This document shows, one piece after another, positions 1 through 8,549 of a stretch of 40,741 bases of DNA (position 1 is its first letter; each line of letters opens with the position of its first letter). Where the stretch lies: the NCBI RefSeq assembly GCF_016632365.1, contig NZ_JAEPBH010000036.1:1-40741 (forward strand), in the 5' to 3' direction. The position numbers and the translations under genes were made by a program. Below the pieces are notes generated by a model, which worked only from the letters and a program-made list of their open reading frames with translations, did no database searches and had not been told where the DNA came from. This DNA comes from Tenebrionibacter intestinalis. GTDB lineage: Bacteria; Pseudomonadota; Gammaproteobacteria; Enterobacterales; Enterobacteriaceae.

Positions 1-144
1 AAGAGAGAAAAGGTGTCTGGATATATAGGGTCAAATCCAGGCTTCTCCTTATAGTTGCATAACAGTCACTGTTGAAAAATTCTCCCCTGCGTTGTTCAAT
101 GAAACTATTGTGAATATCCTCATCTCCGTTTACCAAGGAAGTGT

Positions 145-714
145 ATGTCGATCTTCAATTGCTATAAGACCCAACCAGATGGCTATGCGCGTTTTGAAAT
201 GCTCGGTAAACCCATGGAAGGTGAGTTTTACAGGTATGATTCATTTGATGATATAGATCCCAAAGTGGGATATATCCGCCCCTTTGACAAAGTAATCAGA
301 CAGCAACTCATTGATAATTTGCAAACAAGGCAAAGCATTGATCTTCAAAGGTTCATAGCTAAAGATGATCTAATTATTTGTGATGCTTATGTCACCGATA
401 AACATATACAATCCCCATATCAAATAGTTATAGATCGCTTTGATTTTATTGATAAATATGAACTAGTGACTGACCAGGAAGCTATTAGGAGTTGCCGGGT
501 TGATTTACTACAACGTCAATATATTCTGGCCAGCAACCTAAAAGAACCGAAAGAAACCATGGACAGTATCAATGCAGAGTATCTCAGGTGGATCACGCCT
601 TGCTACGAGCCGCTGCGTTACGAGCGCAAATGGTCAACCAAGCATCGCGAAGGGTTATTACGTTTTGGCGCGCTCGTTGTTATAGCTGTGCTCGCATATT
701 TCCATTTTCGCTAA
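145..714 (+). CDS. Orphan protein with C-terminal membrane anchor (island cargo)
   Basis: 189 residues; I do not recognise the family. Residues 1-165 are soluble and rich in Asp, Lys, Tyr and Ile, with no recognisable catalytic motif. Residues about 172-188 form one hydrophobic segment (LLRFGALVVIAVLAYFHF) ending in Arg, suggesting a tail-anchored inner-membrane protein with its bulk in the cytoplasm. There is no signal peptide. The ATG at 145 is preceded by the purine-rich AAGGAAG at 135-141, a good ribosome binding site. The gene is AT-rich compared with the backbone, which fits horizontal acquisition. It converges on the integrase gene, leaving about 118 bases between the two stop codons. 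Confidence 0.7.
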   Translation: MSIFNCYKTQPDGYARFEMLGKPMEGEFYRYDSFDDIDPKVGYIRPFDKVIRQQLIDNLQTRQSIDLQRFIAKDDLIICDAYVTDKHIQSPYQIVIDRFDFIDKYELVTDQEAIRSCRVDLLQRQYILASNLKEPKETMDSINAEYLRWITPCYEPLRYERKWSTKHREGLLRFGALVVIAVLAYFHFR

Positions 715-832
715 GCAATTAGCGTCCGGCTTAGCCAGCCGCACTATGGGAACGCCACATTTTACAAAGCAATAAATCCACTACCTATGAGAAAAAATGC
801 GCCATAGGGCTTCCCATGGCGCTGGTGGGAGA

Positions 833-2773
833 TCATTGCTTATGTTTTCGAACCCCGTCTTTCATCGCTTTCAGTCCCGCCTCAACATTAAACGGAGCTA
901 TCTCAGGCAAATTGTGCTTAAGCCCGGAAATTGCTTGGAATTGCTCCTCAACAGCCCTGTCTTTACGATAGGTTGTCATGGCTGTAGTGCTTCCTCGAAC
1001 ATGTCCGACAAGTTGGGCGATCATCCGTTCACTTAACTCCAGTCGGTCAAGGCTATTCACATAGTTATGGCGGAATGAGTGAAAAACCTTTTTCCCATTA
1101 CGGTCTAATCCAAGCTGCTTGCCAAAATAAAGTTCATTGAACCATTTTGACGCATAACCACGATAACCTTTAATTTTATTGAAGGTTAACTCTGGAAAAA
1201 CACGTTCCTGTCCATCAGCTTTCAAAGCCTTAACGTATTCAAGAAAGCCAAGCTCGATCAGCCTTGGATGAATGGGAACCTGTCTCAACGCATTGAGCGT
1301 TTTCAGCGATTTATCCGCTTCAGCTTCAGTGTCCATAACTTTATCCGGTGAATCTAAATTGAAGTCCAGATACGCAACACCATTTTCACTCATACGGATA
1401 TCAGAAAGATAAAGTTGGCATAACTCATTCATTCGCCCGCCGCTATATAACGCTAATAGGGGTAACCAATAGCGATAAGGTCGAAAGTCAATATGACGCC
1501 CGAATTTATTCGGCACACCTTCGCCAGTTTTAAACCAGTATGCAGAGAATATGAGTTCCAGTTCATCATCGTCGAACTGATAACGGTTATCCTGAGATCG
1601 TGCAGTTTTCTTACGCTTTGCCAGAACATTTTCCACTGGATTGGCAATTAAATAATTTTCTTTACAGGCCCACTTTAACATTGAACCTAATGATGCCATA
1701 TGACGCCCAATTGCATCTTTTGTCATGAGCGACTCACCAGCATCAAGTGCTTTTTCAATGAGTTGTTCTAAATCTTCGGCAGCGTATCGGCGTTGCATTA
1801 AATACAAGTTACTGGGCATCCTCTGCATTCTGGAAACGTAATTTTTAACAACATTACGATCTAACTCAGCAAGTGTTACGTCACCCATAAAGTCGATAAA
1901 ATGAGATATCCGCGACCGAATTTTCTCCTCGCTGGCAAGTTTGAGATCCCCTGATCTTTTATACGCAATAAACTCCTCCAGCACTTCTGAAACCCTTTTC
2001 GAAGCGGATAGAGGATTGCAATACGGATTGGTGATAACAACTGGCGGAGGTGGTGGGGCTGAAATCACAACAGGAGCCGGAGGCAGTTCAGGCTCTGATT
2101 TCGCAAACGCGCTATCCCACATGCTGCGCAACTTCTCAGCCTGCACATTATTAATAAACAGTGAACTTGCATCTACCTCAACCCCTGGTAAGTCCAGCAG
2201 CCAAAGAGCAAGGGGATTACCGTTGTTAGCCCTGAATGCAGTTATTTCCGTTGATATCCCTTTCTTCAATTCATTGAGGGCATACAGCGGCATGTAAATC
2301 TGCATATAGCCGTTAACCATAGCCTCACTGCCGTAATGAGCAACGTCGTCTAAAACAAAACCATGCGTATCAGGGTCACGATCAATGGCAGTAAAATCAT
2401 CAATCAGGAAGCCCCGCTGGCTATCTACAAAAGCATACAGAGGAATATTGTCTGCTAAAATATGCGGAACAACCGTTTCAAGCCCCACATCAAATGATTC
2501 GCAAAACAGAGCCAAACTGATTTTGCCAGCGCCAGCCAACAGCGGCGCATTACCCCGAATCTTCTCTTTATCCACTTGTCTGAACTCTTCCAGAGACGCA
2601 TACCACTTCTCCAGCAAACGCGCGGCAATAGCTCTGGCATTTGCAAGATGGGTTGTGCGGGTAGATGCATGAATTTCGCGCTGCCCTATCAGGGCGCGAT
2701 AACGAACCGGAACGGTGATCCGCAGAACATAGATCCCGCTTGGACGTCGATAGAGATTACCACGTTGCGCCAT
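833..2773 (-). CDS. Tyrosine recombinase / island integrase
   Basis: 646 residues. It would catalyse site-specific integration and excision of the island at the neighbouring tRNA-Gly. The N-terminal part (about 1-60) resembles the short domain that opens many phage-like integrases (GNLYRRPSGIYVLRI). A long middle region of unclear role follows, then a Pro-rich linker at about 231-245, a core-binding domain at about 260-385 and a catalytic domain at about 400-610. The catalytic set is visible: Arg447 (GGRMNEL), His565-x-x-Arg568 (HSFRHN), His591 (LVGHVRG) and nucleophile Tyr602 (TYRKDR). All are intact, so the enzyme is probably active. The gene starts about 90 bases from the tRNA 3' end and reads away from it, a common arrangement. 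It is longer than typical P4-type integrases (about 400 residues) because of the extended N-terminal half. Confidence 0.9.
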   Translation of the reverse strand: MAQRGNLYRRPSGIYVLRITVPVRYRALIGQREIHASTRTTHLANARAIAARLLEKWYASLEEFRQVDKEKIRGNAPLLAGAGKISLALFCESFDVGLETVVPHILADNIPLYAFVDSQRGFLIDDFTAIDRDPDTHGFVLDDVAHYGSEAMVNGYMQIYMPLYALNELKKGISTEITAFRANNGNPLALWLLDLPGVEVDASSLFINNVQAEKLRSMWDSAFAKSEPELPPAPVVISAPPPPPVVITNPYCNPLSASKRVSEVLEEFIAYKRSGDLKLASEEKIRSRISHFIDFMGDVTLAELDRNVVKNYVSRMQRMPSNLYLMQRRYAAEDLEQLIEKALDAGESLMTKDAIGRHMASLGSMLKWACKENYLIANPVENVLAKRKKTARSQDNRYQFDDDELELIFSAYWFKTGEGVPNKFGRHIDFRPYRYWLPLLALYSGGRMNELCQLYLSDIRMSENGVAYLDFNLDSPDKVMDTEAEADKSLKTLNALRQVPIHPRLIELGFLEYVKALKADGQERVFPELTFNKIKGYRGYASKWFNELYFGKQLGLDRNGKKVFHSFRHNYVNSLDRLELSERMIAQLVGHVRGSTTAMTTYRKDRAVEEQFQAISGLKHNLPEIAPFNVEAGLKAMKDGVRKHKQ

Positions 2774-2862
2774 CGGCTGTATGAACTCCTTGTAGGAGGA
2801 TCACGAGCGCCGTCACGTATGGTTTAGAAAAATACTGGGGAATTAATACGTTAGGGTGTTTT

Positions 2863-2936
2863 TGGAGCGGGCGAAGGGAATCGAACCCTCGTATAGAGCT
2901 TGGGAAGCTCTCGTTCTACCATTGAACTACGCCCGC
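2863..2936 (-). tRNA. glyU: tRNA-Gly (anticodon CCC), island attachment site
   Basis: 74 bases on the minus strand, with the acceptor stem GCGGGC pairing with GCCCGC, the T-arm GGTTCGATTCC, the anticodon loop CTTCCCAAG giving anticodon CCC, discriminator T and an encoded CCA end at 2863-2865. Anticodon CCC and position next to actS identify it as glyU. The integrase gene borders its 3' end, so the 3' half is the likely integration core. The tRNA remains complete, as expected when an island restores the gene on insertion. Confidence 0.95.
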
Positions 2937-3019
2937 ACGGAAAGCGCGAGTGACATTATAGATAGTCCACAGAAGCTGGCAAGCCCTAACGCCGCTAAGT
3001 GATGGCATTTTAAGCATAC

Positions 3020-3784
3020 TTAGCACGACGGCGGAAGATAGCGCTGCGGATCGATAGCATTAGCCCGGTAACGAATCTGGAAATGCAGGCGCACCGACGT
3101 CGTGCCGCTGCTGCCCATAGTGGCTATCTGCTGGCCTGCTCTCACCTGCTGCCCGTCGCTGACCAACAGTTTCTCATTGTGGCCATAGGCGGTAATGTAG
3201 TCATCGTTATGTTTAATCAAAATCAGGTTGCCATAGCCACGCAGTTGGCTGCCGGCATACACCACCCTGCCTGCGCCTGCCGCATAAACCGGCGCTCCGC
3301 GCTGGCCGCTAATATCAATGCCTTTATTACCGCCCGCCGCGCGGGAAAACGGCAGTACAACCCTGCCCTTAGCGGGCCAACGCCAGCAGCGCGAACCCGC
3401 TGGCGGCACAATAACTTTCGGCGCGCTGGCGTTTGTTACCTTACGCGTGGCGGCGGTATTCCTGCGGGCTGGGAGCGTTTTGCGGGTTCGGGCGGAGGAT
3501 GCGGCTTTGCTCCTGGCGGAGGGTTTCACCCTTAACGACTGCCCAACGGCCAGCGTATAGGGCGAACGAAGACCGTTAAGGCGTGCCAGTTCACGCACGC
3601 TACTGCCGCTTATGCGCGCGATACGCCACAGCGTATCGCCACGCTTTACGGTATAGGTCGCTCCCTGGTAGCTTCCCTTTACGGGAACGGGCTTTTTGCT
3701 GGACGAACAGGCCGTCAGCAACAGGCACAACGCCAGGCAGGCTGCGCTCAAAAGCCCGTGTACGCTACGGCGTCCTGTGCTCAA
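3020..3784 (-). CDS. actS: LysM/LytM lipoprotein, amidase activator ActS (YgeR)
   Basis: 254 residues. An N-terminal signal ends in the lipobox LLTAC, with lipid-modified Cys26. A LysM peptidoglycan-binding domain follows at about 43-86 (YTVKRGDTLWRIA), then a basic, Ala/Ser/Thr-rich linker and a LytM/M23-like domain at about 133-250. The LytM metal site is degenerate: the first His is replaced in GGNKGIDI and the HxH motif reads RLH. The domain therefore probably does not cut peptidoglycan. Known: E. coli ActS is such a degenerate LytM factor and activates the amidase AmiC at the outer membrane during envelope stress. Here it lies between glyU and lysS. It could be another NlpD-family paralogue, but context favours ActS. 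Confidence 0.87.
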   Translation of the reverse strand: MSTGRRSVHGLLSAACLALCLLLTACSSSKKPVPVKGSYQGATYTVKRGDTLWRIARISGSSVRELARLNGLRSPYTLAVGQSLRVKPSARSKAASSARTRKTLPARRNTAATRKVTNASAPKVIVPPAGSRCWRWPAKGRVVLPFSRAAGGNKGIDISGQRGAPVYAAGAGRVVYAGSQLRGYGNLILIKHNDDYITAYGHNEKLLVSDGQQVRAGQQIATMGSSGTTSVRLHFQIRYRANAIDPQRYLPPSC

Positions 3785-3851
3785 ATCTCATCTTCTCCAG
3801 TTCGCCCAACAAAGCGACTTATCTTAACATTGCCCGAAACCAGATACAAAA

Positions 3852-3872
3852 AAGCCCTCAATGGTGAGGGCG
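3852..3872 (-). terminator. lysS terminator stem-loop, distal copy with T-tract
   Basis: On the minus strand the stem GCCCTCA...TGAGGGC is followed by TTTTTTG, a standard intrinsic terminator. The identical 21-base hairpin occurs again at 4014-4034, nearer lysS, but there it lacks the T-run. The repeat element at 3873-4013 separates the two copies, suggesting it entered between the stem and the T-tract of the original lysS terminator. Confidence 0.75.
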
Positions 3873-4034
3873 GAGTCCGCTGACAAACCCCATCCTGTCG
3901 CAGACAGGATGGATGAAGCACAATAAAAAATAAGGAAAATCAAAGCATTGATTTTCGCCTGCTTACCACAAAGAAGGAAAAACCCCGTTTTTTCCTTCTT
4001 TGTCAACAATCTGAAGCCCTCAATGGTGAGGGCG
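3852..4034 (-). repeat. Three-hairpin repeat element, locus A (after lysS), with duplicated flanking hairpin
   Basis: The core is 3873-4013 (141 bases), read on the minus strand as CAGATTGTTGAC through TTGTCAGCGGACTC. It holds three perfect stem-loops: 15-6-15 bases at 3968-4003, 9-4-9 at 3935-3956 and 10-3-10 at 3890-3912. The core is bounded by an identical 21-base direct repeat (3852-3872 and 4014-4034) that is itself the lysS terminator hairpin. The core matches 28618-28756 and each unit of the array at 19281-19938; the flanking hairpins do not match between loci. No transposase is encoded. It is best read as a non-autonomous, MITE-like element. Confidence 0.85.
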
Positions 4035-4058
4035 TTTATTATCGCATGTTCAGCGAAT

Positions 4059-5576
4059 TTATTTTACCGGGCGCATCGCCGGGAACAGAATCACATCGCG
4101 GATAGTGTGGCTGTTGGTAAACAACATCACCATGCGATCAATACCGATACCAAGCCCTGCGGTTGGCGGCAGCCCGTGCTCCAGGGCGGTGACATAATCT
4201 TCATCAAAGAACATCGCTTCATCGTCACCCGCATCCTTCGCCGCAACCTGGTCTGCAAAGCGCTGCGCCTGATCTTCAGCATCATTCAGCTCTGAAAAGC
4301 CGTTACCAATTTCACGACCACCGATAAAGAATTCAAAGCGATCGGTGATGTCGGGGTTGACGTCGTTGCGGCGCGCCAGCGGCGACACTTCCGCCGGATA
4401 CTCGGTGATAAAGGTCGGCTGAATCAGATGGCTTTCGGCCACTTCCTCAAAGATCTCAGTCACAATACGGCCCAGGCCCCAGCTTTTCTCAATCTTAATG
4501 CCGATCGTTTCCGCAATCGCCCTGGCGCTGTCAAAGTTATCCAGATCGGCTATATCGGTTTGCGGGCGGTACTTTTTAATAGCCTCGCGCATCGTCAGCT
4601 TTTCAAACGGCTTACCGAAATCGAACGTTTCCTCACCGTATGGCACCAGGGTATTTCCCAGTACATCCTGCGCCAGCGTGCGAAACAGCGATTCCGTCAG
4701 TTCGATCAGATCCCGGTAATCCGCATACGCCATATAGAGCTCCATCATGGTGAACTCAGGGTTATGGCGCACAGAAATACCTTCGTTACGGAAGTTGCGG
4801 TTGATCTCAAACACGCGTTCAAAGCCGCCGACTACCAGGCGTTTAAGATACAGCTCCGGCGCAATACGCAGATACATGTCAAGATCCAGCGCGTTATGAT
4901 GCGTAATAAACGGGCGCGCGGCCGCGCCGCCCGGAATCACCTGCATCATCGGCGTTTCCACTTCCATAAAGCCACGGCCCACCATGAACTGGCGAATACC
5001 GGCCAGAATGCGGGAGCGCACCATAAAAGTATGGCGGGATTCTTCGTTGGCAATAAGATCCAGATAACGCTGGCGGTAGCGGGTTTCCTGGTCTGCCAGG
5101 CCGTGGAACTTATCCGGCAACGGGCGCAGCGCTTTGGTCAGCAGACGCAGTTCGGTGCAGTGAATCGACAGCTCGCCTGTTTTCGTCTTAAACAACTTAC
5201 CGCGCGCGCCCAGGATATCGCCCAGATCCCATTTTTTGAACTGCTCGTTGTAGACGCCCTCCGCCAGTTCGTCACGCGCTACGTATAGCTGAATACGGCC
5301 CCCCACATCCTGAAGCGTCACGAAAGACGCCTTACCCATAATGCGGCGGGTCATCATACGCCCGGCTACGCTCACTTCAACGTTCAGCGCTTCCAGCTCG
5401 TCGTTTTCTTTTGCGTCAAACGCGCTGTGCAGCGCGTCAGAGGTGCTGTCGCGACGAAAATCGTTAGGGAAAGCAACGCCCTGCTCACGCAGCGCAGCCA
5501 GCTTCTCGCGACGGTTCATTAGCTCGTTATTTAATTCGACCGCCGCTTCGCTGCCCTGTGGTTGTTGTTCAGACAT
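4059..5576 (-). CDS. lysS: Lysyl-tRNA synthetase (class II)
   Basis: 505 residues, the usual bacterial length. This cytoplasmic enzyme charges tRNA-Lys with lysine. An N-terminal OB-fold anticodon-binding domain (about 65-150) precedes the class II catalytic core, with motif 2 around [20 protein letters not shown] and motif 3 as [13 protein letters not shown] near the C-terminus. The ATG start lies 9 bases after the prfB stop, so the two are co-transcribed as in E. coli. In its terminator region downstream sits one copy of the three-hairpin repeat element. Confidence 0.97.
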   Translation of the reverse strand: MSEQQPQGSEAAVELNNELMNRREKLAALREQGVAFPNDFRRDSTSDALHSAFDAKENDELEALNVEVSVAGRMMTRRIMGKASFVTLQDVGGRIQLYVARDELAEGVYNEQFKKWDLGDILGARGKLFKTKTGELSIHCTELRLLTKALRPLPDKFHGLADQETRYRQRYLDLIANEESRHTFMVRSRILAGIRQFMVGRGFMEVETPMMQVIPGGAAARPFITHHNALDLDMYLRIAPELYLKRLVVGGFERVFEINRNFRNEGISVRHNPEFTMMELYMAYADYRDLIELTESLFRTLAQDVLGNTLVPYGEETFDFGKPFEKLTMREAIKKYRPQTDIADLDNFDSARAIAETIGIKIEKSWGLGRIVTEIFEEVAESHLIQPTFITEYPAEVSPLARRNDVNPDITDRFEFFIGGREIGNGFSELNDAEDQAQRFADQVAAKDAGDDEAMFFDEDYVTALEHGLPPTAGLGIGIDRMVMLFTNSHTIRDVILFPAMRPVK

Positions 5577-5585
5577 GTTGGCTCC

Positions 5586-6684
5586 TCATAGCCCTGCTTT
5601 CAAACTTGCTTCAATAAATTTGTCGAGATCGCCGTCCAGCACGGACTGAGTATTACGGGTTTCCACCCCGGTACGCAGATCCTTTATGCGCGCATCGTCC
5701 AGTACGTAGGAACGAATCTGGCTTCCCCAGCCAATATCAGATTTGTTGTCTTCCATAGCCTGTTTTTCGGCGTTTTTCTTCTGCATTTCCAGCTCGTACA
5801 GCTTGGCCTTCATCTGCTTCATCGCCTGATCTTTGTTTTTGTGCTGGGAGCGATCGTTCTGGCACTGGGTCACCGTTCCGGTGGGAATATGCGTGATACG
5901 CACCGCAGATTCGGTACGGTTAACGTGCTGGCCGCCCGCGCCGGAAGCGCGATACACATCAATACGCAGGTCTGCCGGGTTAATATCAATATCAATATCG
6001 TCGTCCACTTCCGGATAGACGAATGCGGAGCTAAATGAGGTGTGTCGACGGCCGCCGGAATCAAACGGGCTTTTACGCACCAGGCGGTGAACGCCGGTTT
6101 CGGTACGCAGCCAGCCGTAAGCGTAATCGCCCATAATTTTTATAGTCGCGGATTTAAGGCCGGCCACTTCCCCTTCGGACTCTTCGATAATTTCGGTTTT
6201 AAAGCCTTTTGCTTCAGCCCAGCGCAGGTACATACGCAGCAGCATGCTGGCCCAGTCCTGCGCTTCGGTGCCGCCGGAACCGGCCTGGATATCGAGGTAG
6301 CAGTCGGCGTTATCATATTCGCCGGAAAACATGCGGCGAAACTCCAACTGCGCCAGTTTGGCCTCAAGCTGATCCAGCTCCACGACCGCTTCATTAAAGG
6401 TTTCTTCATCTTCGGCCTCAACGGCCAGCTCCAGCAGACCGGAAACATCTTCCAGCCCCTGCGTCATGTGATCGAGCGTATCCACGACGGCTTCGAGCGA
6501 AGAGCGCTCTTTGCCCAGCGCCTGCGCGCGCTCAGGTTCGTTCCAGACGTCCGGCTGTTCTAGCTCGGCATTGACTTCTTCAAGGCGCTCTTTCTTTGCA
6601 TCATAGTCAAAGATACCCCCTAAGAACGTCGGAGCGCTCAGTGAGATCCTGGATACGGTTTTTTACCGGATTAATTTCAAACAT
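5586..6684 (-). CDS. prfB: Peptide chain release factor 2, with programmed +1 frameshift
   Basis: 365 residues once recoded. RF2 reads UAA and UGA stop codons and triggers peptide release. The ATG at 6684 opens 25 codons (6684-6610) ending at an in-frame TGA at 6609-6607. Skipping T6609 continues translation as GAC from 6608 to 5586. The recoding signal is complete: a Shine-Dalgarno-like AGGGGG three bases before CTT TGA C. Stop-recognition tripeptide SPF ([11 protein letters not shown]) and catalytic GGQ (GAGGQHVNR) are both present. Low RF2 favours the frameshift, so the gene autoregulates. It is followed by lysS and preceded by recJ, with a 131-base gap. Confidence 0.97.
6606..6618 (-). 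promoter_or_regulatory. prfB frameshift (recoding) site
   Basis: On the minus strand: AGGGGG TAT CTT TGA C. The internal Shine-Dalgarno-like run and the slippery CTT-TGA pair match the standard bacterial RF2 autoregulatory signal. The zero-frame stop is codon 26. Confidence 0.95.
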
Positions 6685-6815
6685 GGTATGCAAATCTTTT
6701 TGTTAGTGGAGTGGTCAGATTCTGGTCGTAGGGGCGAAAGTTTACCGGATTTGCGTCGCCTTTTATAGCACTGCTTCGCGCCGAAGTTTTTCTTCCCGGC
6801 GCGCCGGGAAACGGG

Positions 6816-8546
6816 CTACAGCGGCCAGATAGCGTCTATTAATAGCTGCACGCTGCGGTTACCGCGAAACTCATTAACATCTAACCTGTAGGCCACTTCA
6901 ACTTCACGCACGCCGTTGTCGGGCCAGCAGGCGGTATCGACGTTAAACGCGATACCATCGAGCAGCGGGCCGCCGCCTACCGGCTCCACCATAACCTTCA
7001 GGTGGCGCTCCCCAACAATACGCTGCTGGAGCAGACGAAATTTCCCGTCAAACAGCGGTTCCGGGAAGGTCTGCCCCCACGGCCCCGCATCGCGCAGCAG
7101 ATCGGCGGTTTCCAGCGTCATCTCCTGGGGCGCCAGCGGGCCGTCGCTCCAGATTTCGCCATGCAGCGTCGCCGGGTCCAGCCAGTCGTTAACAAGCTCG
7201 CTAAAGCGCTGATTAAATTCATCAAAGCGCGTCTCATCGAGCGACAACCCTGCCGCCATAGCATGTCCGCCGAATTTCAACATCAGGCCGGGGTTTTGCG
7301 TGTCCAGGCGCTCCAGCGCATCGCGCATATGCAGCCCCTGCACCGAGCGACCGGAACCTTTAAGCACGCCGCCGCCCGCAGGCGCAAAGGCAATAACCGG
7401 GCGGTGAAAACGCTCTTTTATCCGGGAGGCAAGTATACCCACCACGCCCTGGTGCCACTGAGGATGATACAGCGCCAACCCGGCAGGCAAATCTTCGCTG
7501 CGGCTTAGCGTCTGACAAAGCGCCATCGCCTCCGCCTGCATTCCCTGCTCAATCTCTTTGCGCGTCTGGTTCAGCGCATCCAGCTCATTAGCCAGCACGC
7601 GCGCTTCGCCGGGGTTATCGCACAGCAATAGCGCTACGCCAACGGACATATCATCCAGCCGCCCCGCCGCGTTAAGGCGCGGCCCGAGCGCAAAACCCAG
7701 ATCGCTTGCGTTCAAACGTTGCGCATCACGCCGGGCGACTTCCAGCAACGCGCGAATCCCCGGCCGACAGCGCCCGGCGCGAATGCGGCTCAGCCCTTGC
7801 CAGGTCAGAATACGGTTATTGGCGTCAAGCGGCACCACGTCAGCAACGGTGCCAAGCGCGACAAGATCGAGATATTCAGCAAGGTTCGGCATCGCCAGCC
7901 CCTGCTGTTCAAACCAGCCCGCGTCGCGCAAATGCGCGCGCAGCGCCATCAGCAAATAAAACGCCACGCCAACGCCCGCCAGCGCCCTGGAAGGAAAGCG
8001 GCAGTCTGCCAGGTTAGGATTGACAATCGCGTCAGCGGCCGGAAGCACATCGCCGGGGAGGTGGTGATCGGTTACCAGCACCGGAATACCCAGCTCATGC
8101 GCTCTGCTTACGCCCGCGTGAGATGAGATGCCGTTATCCACGGTCATGATTAACTGCGCGCCGCGATTGTGCGCCTGCTCGACCACATCCGGGCTAAGGC
8201 CGTAGCCATCTTCGAAACGATTCGGCACCAGATAGCTCACGCGTCTGCCGCCCATTGCGCGCAGGCCCAGCACGCTTAGCGCGGTACTGGTCGCGCCATC
8301 GGCGTCAAAATCGCCCACCACAATAATGTGCCGGTCGTCGCGAAACGCCGAGTGCAGCAGCGCGACCGCCGTATCTATCCCGCTAAGCTGTTGCCAGGGC
8401 AACAGGCCCTTCACGCCGCGCTCAAGCTCCTGCATGCTCTTTACGCCGCGGCTGGCATAAAGCCTTGCCAGCAGCGGCGGTACGTCCGCCGAAAACCGGA
8501 CGGACGCATCCGGCTTTCGGCGGCGAAGTTGCGATTCTCGTTTCAC
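6816..8546 (-). CDS. recJ: Single-stranded-DNA 5'-3' exonuclease RecJ
   Basis: 576 residues (E. coli 577). RecJ degrades single-stranded DNA 5' to 3' in RecFOR recombination, mismatch repair and base excision repair. The DHH phosphoesterase motifs are seen: VVGDFDADGATSTA, VDNGISSHAG, TDHHLPGD and LNAAGRLDD, followed by the DHHA1 signature FGGHAMAAGL. The ATG start is 3 bases after the dsbC stop, indicating tight translational linkage in the xerD-dsbC-recJ run. The length and motifs show no defect. Confidence 0.96.
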   Translation of the reverse strand: MKRESQLRRRKPDASVRFSADVPPLLARLYASRGVKSMQELERGVKGLLPWQQLSGIDTAVALLHSAFRDDRHIIVVGDFDADGATSTALSVLGLRAMGGRRVSYLVPNRFEDGYGLSPDVVEQAHNRGAQLIMTVDNGISSHAGVSRAHELGIPVLVTDHHLPGDVLPAADAIVNPNLADCRFPSRALAGVGVAFYLLMALRAHLRDAGWFEQQGLAMPNLAEYLDLVALGTVADVVPLDANNRILTWQGLSRIRAGRCRPGIRALLEVARRDAQRLNASDLGFALGPRLNAAGRLDDMSVGVALLLCDNPGEARVLANELDALNQTRKEIEQGMQAEAMALCQTLSRSEDLPAGLALYHPQWHQGVVGILASRIKERFHRPVIAFAPAGGGVLKGSGRSVQGLHMRDALERLDTQNPGLMLKFGGHAMAAGLSLDETRFDEFNQRFSELVNDWLDPATLHGEIWSDGPLAPQEMTLETADLLRDAGPWGQTFPEPLFDGKFRLLQQRIVGERHLKVMVEPVGGGPLLDGIAFNVDTACWPDNGVREVEVAYRLDVNEFRGNRSVQLLIDAIWPL

Positions 8547-8549
8547 TCG

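Larger units (their letters stand above)
1..2862. mobile_element. Right end of a tRNA-Gly-associated genomic island (left end outside window)
   Basis: Seen: a tyrosine recombinase gene lies directly beside the 3' end of a tRNA-Gly gene and is transcribed away from it; to its left is an AT-rich orphan gene unlike the GC-rich backbone that begins at the tRNA. Known: integrative elements commonly insert into tRNA 3' ends, and in E. coli the ETT2 island sits at the same tRNA, glyU. Inferred: the right junction falls within the tRNA 3' segment, roughly 2863-2890. No second copy of the tRNA 3' end occurs between 1 and 832, so the other junction must lie further left. Confidence 0.65.

Noticed and set aside
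4428..5288. Long plus-strand open frame opposite lysS (286 codons)
   Set aside because: It is a mirror of the GC-rich lysS gene; no known family and no ribosome site.
6607..6609. In-frame stop early in prfB as a pseudogene signal
   Set aside because: It is the standard RF2 autoregulatory frameshift site with complete signals.
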